In this document: in pieces, positions 23,640-34,500 of the stretch
Position numbering within the stretch: the stretch's first letter is position 1
Layout of the letters: the number at the start of each line of letters is the position of its first letter
Assembly: GCF_902459465.1 (NCBI RefSeq)
Contig: NC_047082.1
Span: 8,039,407-8,103,406 of the forward strand
DNA from: Asterias rubens
Taxonomy: Eukaryota; Echinodermata; Asteroidea; Forcipulatida; Asteriidae
DNA: 64,000 nt
Direction of reading: 5' to 3'
Notes under the pieces: generated by a model
Databases searched by the model: none
Told to the model about the DNA's origin: nothing
The model's input: only the letters and a program-made list of their open reading frames with translations
Translations under genes and position numbers: made by a program

Positions 23640-24485
23640 TAATAATAACAACAACTAGACATAATTGCATTTGTGCACAAATGCATAGCTGTTTCGTCAA
23701 TAAATTCTCAACTGAATTAGATTTGTTGTGTGTATTCAAAGCAGTTAGCCAAATTAGGCATAAATAACAGAGAAATTCCTTTTATACCATGTTTAGTTAG
23801 CAACTGATGACTTAAAGGTGCAAAAATTAAAAAAATCATAACAAATCGTGTGATGACGTCATCATAACGGCATTTTATAATTCACAAGAACTTGCCAATA
23901 TCTAACAACCTACCAAGTTTCAACAAAGTCGCATTGTAACTACGGGAGTTATACGACTTCAAAAAGTGCAATCACGTGATCCCCGATGACGTCATTGATC
24001 TGAAACTTCACACATATGATGCCTGCCTGACAGTAAACGTGTGTATAAAATTTGAAGTGATTACACTAAACTTCACCACACACATCTTCAAAAAGTCCGT
24101 TTTAAGGAGTTTTCAACCTGCTGCTAGTGGGCGCTGTTGCGTTTAGTTATGTCATCGATATTTGTTTTGAACTGCCCACCCTTGCTAGACACTATCATCG
24201 TTAAACCAACTTCATAACTTTTGCACATTTGAATTAGAGGGCACTTCCGGTTTCGACTGGAAGTAGAGGTCATGTGAGGTCACGCACACAAAATAAAATG
24301 AAGACCTAATTTATCCCTACCCAATCCCGCAAACAAAAACCTGCGGTCTCTTGTGGCTGATTTGATATAAATTTTTAAACAGTTAACATAAAACACCTTT
24401 AAAATTATGTCACGTGACCGGTGATGACGTCATCATGAAATCCTTGCTTTAGGATCATCATCATAGGACCAATACCTTTCATGAC
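23640..24485. repeat. Large dispersed repeat G, copy 1
   Basis: This about 850-bp non-coding unit starts with GCATTTGTGCACAAATGC and AGCTGTTTCGTCAATAA and ends with GTGACCGGTGATGACGTC. It aligns along its whole length with copy 2 (24803-25860), sharing blocks such as GCCTGACAGTAAACGTGTGT and AAAATAAAATGAAGACC. It carries three perfect TGACGTCA octamers (23854, 23987, 24425) and CTGCTAGTGGGCGC (24121-24134). Confidence 0.75.
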
Positions 24486-24645
24486 GGAGCTTGCCATTGC
24501 TTGTGTACAGTTAAGAATGTGCATGAGAATATTACCTGTGTACAAAATGCAACTACATACGGAATACACGCAATCGGGTGTGTGTACAAGGACACGGCAT
24601 GGTAATTGTGTTCAAATGATTACGCACATTGGCATGGCATTGACT

Positions 24646-24957
24646 GCGTGTACAAATGATTACGCACATTGGCATGGCAATGTGTGCGTGAGGCTATGGC
24701 ACGCAACCTTATGGCATTGCACAAATACATAGCTGTTTCGTCAATAACTTTTCAAGTTTCTCATTTGAGTTTTAAATTTGTTGTGTATTCAAAGCAATTT
24801 TCGTGTACAAATGATTACGCACATTGGCATGGCAATGTGTGCGTGAGGCTATGGCACGGAACCTTATGGCATTGCACAAATACATAGCTGTTTCGTCAAT
24901 AACATTTCAAATTTCTCATTTGAGTTTTAAATTTGTTGTGTATTCAAAGCAGTTTGC
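24646..24957 (+). repeat. 155-bp direct tandem duplication
   Basis: The block from GTGTACAAATGATTACGCAC through TTGTGTATTCAAAGCA is repeated with a 155-bp offset and only a handful of mismatches. An extra partial start (TTCAAATGATTACGCACATT) lies at 24611. The second unit merges into repeat G copy 2, so this amplifies the start of that element. Confidence 0.85.
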
Positions 24958-25860
24958 CCAAAGTGGCATAAATAAAGAAATAATTTGGAATATACCATGT
25001 TCAGATAGCAATTGATGTGTTAAAGGTGTAAAAATTGAAAACATAATTAAAAATCATGTGATGACGTCATCATGACGTCATTCCACAATTCACGAGAACT
25101 TGCCAATATCTAACAATCTACATAGTTTCAACATAATGGCGTCATTACTTTGAGAGGTATACGACTTCAAAAAGTGCACCTTTAATACAGCGTCACGTGA
25201 CTCCCGATGACGTTATTGATCTGAAACTTCACACATATGATGCCTGCCAGACAGTTAACGTGTGTGTAAAATTTAAAGTGATTAAAAAAAAACTTCGCCA
25301 CAGACATCTTCAAAGAGTCCATTTTGAAGAAATTTCAACCTGCCACTAGAGGGCGCTGTTGCAATTTATGACGTCATCAATACTTTTTTTTAACTGCCCA
25401 CCCTCGCTAGACACTTACGTCCATGGGAAAGCAACTTCATAACTGTTACCACTTTTGAGTTACTGGGCACTTCCGTTTTTGACCCGTTTCGACCGGAAGC
25501 AGAGGTCATGTGAGGTCACGCACATAAAATAAAATGAAGACCCAATTAATCCCTACCCAATCCCGATAACAGAAAGCAACGGTCTCTTGTGGTTGATTTG
25601 ATATAGATTTTCAAAGATTTAAATAAAACACCTTTAAGAGGACGTCACGTGACCGGTGATAACGTCATCATGACGAATTTCTTTTAGGACCCTCCTTGCA
25701 CCGATGCCCTTCATCACTGAAAGTTTCATTGCAATTGCTCTTTAGGAACCATGCAAAAAAATGCGAGTACTGAATAATCCTGAAACAACCAAATAAAAAA
25801 CCGAACAAAAACAATAGCTGTTTCGCTGCGCTGCGCAACGAAACAGCTAATAACAGGTAT
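24803..25860. repeat. Large dispersed repeat G, copy 2
   Basis: This is a longer copy of the unit at 23640-24485. It carries three perfect TGACGTCA octamers (25062, 25073, 25369), CACGTGAC words and CCACTAGAGGGCGC at 25343-25356. It ends near a hairpin with AGCTGTTTCG and CGAAACAGCT arms (about 25813-25848). A third, short piece is at 26110-26285. No transposase-like frame is present, so it is non-autonomous. Confidence 0.75.
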
Positions 25861-26286
25861 TTAGAAACGCTCCCCATAGAAAACTATATCACAGCGCTTA
25901 CAAAAACTGAAAATGCACAATGAACAACAAAATCTTATCGGAAAAGCTACAGCTACAGATCTTTGAGAGGGCAAGGTAATTTTCATTTAGCAAAGGGCAC
26001 CTCCATTTGAAAATCTTAAAGTCTCAAAGGAAAAATGTTAAGGGGCACCAAGACCAAGACCAGTGGGCGACAGAGACCATGGCCTCCTATAAGTATCCAA
26101 GGTCAATAATAATAACAATAACTAGACATGATTGCATTTGTGCACAAATGCAGAGCTGTTTCGTCAATAAAATCTTTAAATTTCTCAACTGAGTTTGGAA
26201 ATTTGTTGTGTATTCAAAGCAATTTGTCCAATGTGGCACAAATAAAAAAATAATGTGGATTGTACCATGTTCAGATAGTATACACA

Positions 26287-26438
26287 TAATGAATGTTTAT
26301 GAGTGCAATGGTGCGAATATGTTCATGAGTTGAAAGATGGAATGTTCTATTCAACGAGGCGGAGCCGAGTTGAATGGAACATTCCAGCTTTCAACGAATG
26401 AACATATTCGCACCATTGCACTCATAAACATTCATTAT
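26287..26438. repeat. Foldback element with about 40-bp arms
   Basis: The left arm AATGAATGTTTATGAGTGCA is mirrored by TGCACTCATAAACATTCATT on the right. Inner blocks (GCGAATATGTTCAT and ATGAACATATTCGC) also pair. The centre holds 'GAGGCGGAGCCGAG'. It is a small non-coding MITE-like element inserted beside a fragment of repeat G. Confidence 0.85.
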
Positions 26439-26611
26439 TTGTTTTATATAACATCCAAGTAGAACTTTGTCATTTTGATTGAAAGAAACAACTTTCAAAA
26501 CAAACAATTTCAACTGTAGAAGCCGAATGCTAGTAATTTTACTATGCCTTCTTGCAGTAACACCTGCTGCGTTACCAAAGACACGCGCACGCAGTGATGT
26601 TTTTACTCAGC

Positions 26612-26692
26612 TTTTTCGTTCCATCCGAAAAGTACCATTGCACGCTGGCAGCGTGCCAGCGTGCAATGGTACTTTTCGGATGGAACGAAAAA
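26612..26692. repeat. 81-bp palindrome with 39-base perfect arms
   Basis: The left arm TTTTTCGTTCCATCCGAAAA plus a further 19 bases pairs perfectly with the right arm across a 3-base spacer (GCG, 26651-26653). A partial third copy of the inner word (CAGCGTGCAATGGTACTTTT) follows at 26708. The absence of mismatches implies recent formation. Confidence 0.9.
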
Positions 26693-27073
26693 GCACGGCG
26701 AGTGACTCAGCGTGCAATGGTACTTTTATTTGCTATCACGTGACGGACAATCCTCCAATCAAATGGCAAGGATCTGCTTGGGTGTTATATAACAATTTAT
26801 AATCAATAAACACAATAGAAATAATATCCATGAAGTGCCAGGCCCACACTCCCATCAATCTTCTTCACCCAAATCTTTGAAAATGGAAGGTACAAAATTT
26901 CATTCACAGCAGCAACAAATAAAAACTAGAAAGATATCAGTTGGAGAAGTATTGAAATAATGACAAATAAGTGCAAATAAGCCATTTGTGAGTTAGATTT
27001 GAATATGCCTAATGTCTGGTATATACATTGACTTGCTTTGTCACAACTTAACGCTTAAATATGAATTCCTCAG

Positions 27074-27280
27074 ACTATGGTCCGTATTGAATAACCCCTT
27101 TGTTGCTATGAAAGTAAGTGGCAATATTTTAGGGCAACCCATATGCGCATCTAAACACGTACATCAATGAAGCACGCAGTGTTTTCTGTTTGATTTTTAT
27201 TGCATACGTACATGCTCACAGATGCCAAGTTGTGGGCAGGTGGTTGAATGGTTACATCATATTCCATACGGTCTATAGGG
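27074..27280. repeat. TIR element, family J
   Basis: The left end GGTCCGTATTGAATAACCCC and the right end TTCCATACGGTCTATAG are inverted relative to each other. The segment beside the left end (CCTTTGTTGCTATGAAAGT) is the complement of the right side of the element at 61932-62153 in ATAD2 intron 17, so both belong to one family in opposite orientation. Confidence 0.7.
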
Positions 27281-28399
27281 ACAGTTTCAATGCTAAACTG
27301 TTGCGTCTACATAAATTTATACTTTCAAAATGTTTCCAAGAGTACAAGGCAATATTTACTCAAGATTTACAAACAAAGATTACTCAAATAAATGGCTGGG
27401 TTGAAGAGACCTGCCATGGTTTATCTTTTTAAGTCTCAATCGTTTCTTTTCAAAATATAAAACTATTTATCATGCATTCTGAACCATGCTCTCTGGGTTA
27501 TTACGGACTCTAAGCAGCAATAATACTACCTGATAACAATCGGCCTATAGTGATGAGTATTTACATTTTTACACAATATTCTGAAATGAATCCAGTGGGT
27601 AAATTCTCCAGACAATGGGCCCAATTTTATAAAGCCTGTAAGCATAACACCTTGCTAAGCACAGACAAATCTTGCTTAACAGAAACTGGAAAAAAAAAAA
27701 AAAATCCATAATTTTTGCATTGTTGCAATTTATGCCCCACTAAAAATGTGCTTTTTCTTCCAGTACGAGCTGATCCACTAATCAGAATCTTGAACTGGAG
27801 GGTGGTATAAAAAGCTATAACCTACTCCCCAGTTTTTATATTGCACACTGCGTATTGTGAGTGTCAATGCCTCACGCTCCTCGAATGGACAGTGCAAAAA
27901 TTACATTCTAAACTTTGTGTGCCTGCATGCTGTTCGTAGTGAAATAATGTTCTGAAACGTTTAACTTTGCGCGTTGCACGTGAGATTGGAAGGTGTGATA
28001 ACTTATAATGTCTATACCAAGGCTATATACAAAAAAATCAACAAAATAGGGAAACCCCCACATTAGGGCTGAATAGCTTAATTGGTTACTCCAGAGGTCA
28101 AAGGTTCATATCCTGCTCTCAGACATTTTTTGGTTTAACTCGGAATTATTTTCTGGAAAATTCTGATTTAGCTTACTTGGAGCAGAGATATTAAAGAAGC
28201 TATGTCAGATTTTTGGCCCCAAACATTAAAAAATTGATTTTTTTTGATTGAATGGTATTTCAAAGAGTATCACTTTATTTCACTGCTACTAATAATTGGC
28301 GGACTTTTTCGAGCAATGGCTCAAATGAAAGCTTGTAACTTTCTCGACCCCCATCAAATCGGCCAAAAATCTGACATAGCATCTTTAATAAAGAGGTGT

Positions 28400-28513
28400 C
28401 TTGAATGGAAGGCATGCTGCGACGGAGCCAAATCTCAAAACTTGCCCAAGATCGTCAGAGACGGAATAAACTTGTAGTTGTCTGCTCCGCAGCCGAAAGA
28501 TGATGATGATGAT
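28400..28513 (+). mobile_element. Non-LTR retrotransposon 3' tail
   Basis: The segment ends TGCTCCGCAGCCGAAAGATG followed by a (GAT)n run. The same kind of ending (TGCTTTGCAGCCGACTGATG plus GAT repeats) closes the LINE fragment at 60780-61077. This is a 5'-truncated LINE end, with only a scrap of coding sequence likely. It lies about 65 bp past the WASHC5 stop and so is probably in its 3' UTR, antisense. Confidence 0.6.
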
Positions 28514-28577
28514 GTCTTGAATGAAACTCAGCACACAGTATTGAAGCGGTGTTTCTCTGTCACCAATGTCAGTTTTA

Positions 28578-31500
28578 CTAGCAGCTACTCTTAAACTCAT
28601 CAAAGATGTAAGCTGGTATGTGGGCCTCTACGGACTGTGTAGGGATCAAGAATAAACATTGGATTTAGTGGAATGCTTAATTCAGACCTCGGCATAATTT
28701 CCTGAAAATGTTAGGCACAGAGATAGAAAACTATTACCAATAACTTTATTTAAAAAATGTATATTCAATTTGCAGTAACACCCTGTGTTCCTGAAGAAGA
28801 TCAGAGCATACCTTTAAAAAAAAAAATTAGGCAAGTCGCCAGACACACAAGGCCTGAAGGCCACTTCAAGGTGTGGGCTGCAATTATTTTTGTCCAGAGG
28901 CCGTTGCCACCTACTCCTAGGGCTGAAACAGGGTTACCCCTTTCACAGTCCATACGAATGTAGGCTTGGGTATCATCAATTCGAAGCCTGAGTTGAGTTG
29001 TCAACCACCAGTTCTTTTAAGAAACACCACTACTCAAAAGAGATTTACACATGGTTCTGCAGCAAACCTCACCCAACCAGGCGTAAATATCTACTGAGCT
29101 GTAAAAATTTTGTTCTTTAAGAACTTGTCTTGCCATTTATTCTCCTGCTGCGAAGTTTCAAATCCTACTTATTTTGTAAATGATTTTTTAAATTGTAAGA
29201 ATGGATCAATTATAGTGATATATGATTACAATATTTCAGAACTAAGTCTGAATTGAGTGTACCTGTCTTGACAAGCCTGCGTAGTGAGTGAAATCATCCA
29301 GGAATGCAAGAACGTTGATGACATCTGAGGGTAGGTCTGAAGCCTTGCCTCTGTTGATAAAAGATTGTGGAAACAACAACAAAATAAATATATTAATATA
29401 TTATATCATTTAGATGCGATCAAGCATAATGAGTCCTTTTCAACTTGGGTCATTACAAATCTTTTTTTTTTAAAGAGCATTATCTGAGCTTTAATGCTGT
29501 TAAGACCAAATGTTTTTACCGCTTTGGGGTAAAATGATGTAAAAGTAGAAGTACCAAGAGATGTGAGAGAATGAAAATGAGAAAAAGGGGTTATGAGTTA
29601 AGTTATGGAAAGATTTGCGGTAACACCATGTAATGACTATCTCTAATGAGTTGGGTAGGTTCTGAAAAGAGTTAAGTTGTTTGTTGAATATATACATCTG
29701 CACATATTCATTCAATGATAACTTTAACCCCTGTTTTCAGAAAGGAAGTTGTCAATAAAAAAAAGATATATTCTGGGATTTAAGTTTACAAAAACATTGA
29801 CAAACTGGCAAACCTACCCCGCTGCTGTACTCTCTACGGATGATCTGACATATTGCCCAAGCAGAGCTAGGAACTGATCTGTGTTCTCGGAGTGGAACTG
29901 TCGGAGTAGGGTCAATGTACCGACAACAAATGGTGGTCCGTCAATGGGATCTTTGGGGACTTTACAAATCATACTTCCTGTAAGATCACATACAAACAAA
30001 ATAAATTCAGTATTTTGAAATTGTGTCTAGTTTATTCAGGCATGTTTGTTCCTTGAGGACAGGGGTTGACCTACATGTGGACACGGTGTAGGCTTTATTA
30101 GACATTATTAAAAAAGGCAGCATAACAAAAATACTGTCGTTATTGAGAGACTATGTCTTGTAATTTCCAGCTTTGGATTTAATAAAGTTCTATCTATCTA
30201 TCTATCTTTGTATCTATCTACTCACCAACACTCTTGAGGTACTGGAATTTGGGAAGTTGCGACACAACAAACAGGAATGTGAAGAGAGCAAAATATGGAA
30301 GTCTCTTGGTAGTGATGTAGATCTGGAAAAGAAACATAGAATTTTGTCATTTCTGCTCTAAATCTTACAGATCTTTCATTGATATTGTTTATAAATGTTA
30401 TGGTTACTACAGAAACGTTCAAGTGGCTGACTGGTTAAAAGCATCGGACTCAAGCTCTGGGTGGGTTCGGGTCCCTGCCGAGGCACTTGTGTCTTTTAAA
30501 ATAAAAGCTTTGTCTTTCGGATTGGACACTATAGACGATGTGACCTCTGACGTCACTCGAAAACCATAACATGATTGGTGCGCATACCGACAGGCAAAAC
30601 CTTTGTGTTTTGGCAGCCAGCTAAAAAGTGTATGCAATCTTACCATGACTGCGCGTCAAAGTGTTTTGTCAACAGAGGGCGGTTTGAATGAAAACATAGG
30701 TCACATCGTCTATAGCCGGCTAGCCGTAGCTCTTATGTACTAGGATTGAAAGTGGATTTCACAAAGAGTTAAGACTAATCTTATCTCAAGTTAGGACGAG
30801 TTACTGGTCCTAACTTAGGACTACTCTTAAGTTTTTAATAACTCCTATGACTCTTTGTGAAATCGACCCCAGAACACTTATCATGGACGAGTAGGCATTA
30901 CCTGGGGAAACATCTAATAACAATATTTAGATGACATAGGGACAAATGTGAGAGAAGATCTGTTAATACAGAAGGTGGTGCTTTTGGGAACAGTGAGGAT
31001 ACTGAGACAGGCCCTTGAGATCTAAGGCTACGAGACGTAGCCCGACTCGAGGAGTTACTGGCACTAAGTAAAATCTGATCATTCTTTTGTATGCTGTGGT
31101 AAGATGAAATAATAATAAATGAAACAAGTGATTTTACCTTTGAGAGTGGATTGCTGAGACCGGCCGACTCTAAATAAGAAGCTAGTTCATACATGAGAGG
31201 ATTGTCATCCTTAGGGTAGGGTCTACAAGGATCGTGGTAATGGGCCTCTACATCCGCCAGGAGACCGCTGAAAAATAAACATTTGAAACAAAAAATAGTG
31301 AATGGCCTGATGTTTCCAATCTGGCCGAGAAGGCTAATTGACACCATAATGCACATAATCAGGTGCGCTGGTGTAACCGAAGCAGTGAAGTGGAAAGAAA
31401 TAAAGGCAGACAATTAAGAAAAACATTTTTTTAAAGATTGAAGCCGACACTTTTTAGACTTTTGACTAGAGCAGGACCTGAACCTGCAGCCTCTGAATAA

Positions 31501-34500
31501 ACATGCATGTGCTCTAATAACTGAGCTATCTGGCCCTTATGTTAGCAGACTCCCTATTTTGTCAATATCTTTGTTCGGGGATGCCAGTCAGAAGCCATTC
31601 ACCTGTTACTGCCATATAGCCAGGGATCACACCCTGGGAAGGGGCTGCAGAGGGATCACCCTAAGGGACGCAACTTCCTATTTATAATAAAGTAATAAAC
31701 CACTTATAAAGACTTATAGGATGATGTGAACCAATTTGTCAGCAAGTCACTCATAACGTAATACTTTCTGCGAGTAAAAGAAACCGATAAGAGTTTTCTT
31801 AAAGAGTATGAGAGGATGAGCTTTTTTTAAAGGGGACTGGAAGACGTACTTATTCATGGTCTCCAGGGCACTGGCCAGGAACTTGGATTCAAACTTGCAC
31901 GAGAAGTTCAGCTCGTTAGCGATCTGTCTGCGAAGCAGTTGCATCTGACCCAACTAAGAATAAGAAAGGAAAAAAACAAGTAGAAAAGATAAATTGGCAA
32001 GGCTTCAAGTAATTGCTTTGAAACAGCGCTTTCAATCAGGGAAAAACGAGCGGGGAAAGGGTCTTAAACAGTCGTTTACAGCTGGTAGGGTTTGGGGAGT
32101 GCCAGAAAGGACAGAGCCAAAGCCGTCGTCCTTAATCGCAGCGCCATGACCCAGAAAAGTCACCACCCTGCAAGGTGTCAAACGACTGTTTGTTTAGACT
32201 GAGTCACCACTCTTTTATTCCCAATCATAAATACCTTTTTGTTATAAACATTCAAAAACCTTTAAAAGTTTAGAACTAAAATGAAAGTTAAGGTCCACCT
32301 CTCGACTCTCCATTGAACTGCACCCCATATTGAGCGCTAAGTAGTTCCTAGTGAAAGTTTAGATCTTGCAGGCTAAATTTTAAAATAATTTCATCAAGTT
32401 GAAAACTTTTCGCTAGCCAAGCATGCGACCTACCAACTCAAATGGAGCCGGGAGATCTGATTAACCTTGAGAACACGGTTGAATCCATATGACTTACCTT
32501 GAGTACAAGGTTGATGAATGGAGTCCAAATCTTGCCTGCCTTTGTCACATAGTGGCTGTACACCTTACCAGGGTTACCTGTAATGATCGTCACAAATAAA
32601 TACATTTGATTTCGTTCTTTTCTATCATCACTCTTTTCTTTCTTGAAAATATTTAAAACAAAATCTCTGGATGTAACTAAAGAAATGGGTTTGGTTAAAG
32701 CTATTCAGGATTGACATGTTTGATCTTTGAAAGTTAACAAAAGAATTTGACAAATTGTATAAATCTTGGGAGCCAATGCAATTTCATTAGTACTGGTGTA
32801 ATATGGTGAGAACAAGGCAAGCAAGAAACGAGGCGAGCAGCAGAGTTTTGTCAGATTGGATTTTACTTACTAATCAAACCTCTCACAGGATTAAGTGTCT
32901 TCATTAAGGTGCCAAACATCTCCAGCCACATCTTATCTCTGAGTACGACACGTTCAATGATTGCCAGGAAGTTCTGCAGCTCTCTTACCATCATGAAGCA
33001 TAACAACCTGTCTAGACCGGTTAGGCCACAGGTACCAATGCTTTGCTGCAATATCAACATAGGATAACAACTAGTAATGAATATAATTATAATAATAACA
33101 GACTTGTAATGCGTCCTGCGCAGTAAAACCAAAAACACAACGAAAGAAAACAACCATATATCAGTAATTTGAACAAAAACAGATTGAAAAATGTTGTGAT
33201 TTTAACCCCATTAGTCAGTTTGTGGAGAAACAGACGATCTACAGAATGTCATATAGTTAAAGGCTGCTGTTACAGTAAGACGGGCAAGTTTATGCCCCAA
33301 AATTTTGAATCTGATTGTGTATTTGAGATTACTCTTCCTGCGTGGACATATTCGATTTTTGGGCTATAATCTCTAAAACACGACCACCATTTGAAAAGAA
33401 ATTTTCAGATGTCAGTTTTATTGTGTACATCCACATTTGTATAGAATTTAAACAATTGAACGGTTAAAAAAAAAGTATATTTTGCCATTAATAAAGAAAA
33501 CAAAACATTCCAGACCTACCCTGACTTTTGAGAAAACTTTGATATCTAAGACCTCTTGTTTCGTCTTGATGTCATACCAAGTTTTCATCTGGTCGATGTA
33601 GGAGGTAGACCTATCAACAAAAAATATATGAAATTCTTGAAACGGCAGTAAAAAATTGGCGAGCTGATGTCAAGAAGAAAAAATGAAAAATCCATTAACT
33701 TACAATTAAATTAATACTAATAGTGGCTTCTCAAAAAGTGCAAAATTTCTGTCACTCAGTGACGCTTCATTATTTTCCTGCAAGGTATTGCGGAGCAACA
33801 TTTTTCAAGGATGAGACCTATTCCTCTTACATAGTACCATGTAAGGGTTTACAAGGTGCTGTGGCGCAACATGCAGCCAATCAAGCCAGGAACACCGGGC
33901 ATCCCTTCTCTTTTCGATAAGTGCATTTCGATAAGTGCACTGGGTTATTTTACTTGCATTATAAAACACGCAGGACCAACGGCATTATGTCCCATCTGAA
34001 GGCACACCAATAATGGTTAAGTATCTTGCTTGAAAATACAGGTGTCACAAGTGTCCGTTCGGCCACGACTCGCCACAAATTAATAATTTCTTTACCTTGG
34101 ATCTGTAATGCGTAGAATCTCTCTGACCATTCTACCCATGAAGTTAATGGAACCGTCTACGGGTTGGAACTTTGGGATCGGGATTGTTGGTGACTGATAG
34201 ATACTTTGCCAGTCATGCACCTTGACAAAATAACAGGATTAGCGAAAATTAGGATTCTACATAAAAATATCCGCAATTCAGCCTTTGGCCGCCATGGAAT
34301 ATTTTCAATGATTAAACCATTAAAGAATAAATGAATTAATGAATTTTTTTTAGGGGGAACTCAATTAGTATTTTGAATGTTCACATTTTCTTTTGTTGGA
34401 GCGAATGACCTTGTAAGACAATTTACTCATGTGCTACTAAAGTGGCTTGCACTGAAAAAGGTTGCCTATAAGCATTAAAACTTGCTAAGCACAGAAAAAT

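Larger units (their letters stand above)
21601..28577. other. Intergenic region between ENPP 5' end and WASHC5 3' end
   Basis: No protein-coding gene is supported. It contains a 22-base C run (21796-21817), a two-copy repeat with CRE-like and CTCF-like motifs (23640-25860), a 155-bp tandem duplication (24646-24957), a foldback (26287-26438), an almost perfect 81-bp palindrome (26612-26692), a TIR element (27074-27280) and a non-LTR retrotransposon tail (28400-28513). The WASHC5 3' UTR must occupy its right end. The longest open frame, 107 codons at 26479-26802, runs through the palindrome and is rejected. Confidence 0.6.

Noticed and set aside
24481-25015. Three overlapping open frames of 63-83 codons as a repeat-protein gene
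   Set aside because: The similarity between frames is explained by the 155-bp DNA duplication of a non-coding repeat.
26479-26802. 107-codon open frame with a signal-peptide-like start
   Set aside because: It runs through the 81-bp palindrome and its partial third copy, so the reading frame is a by-product of the repeat.
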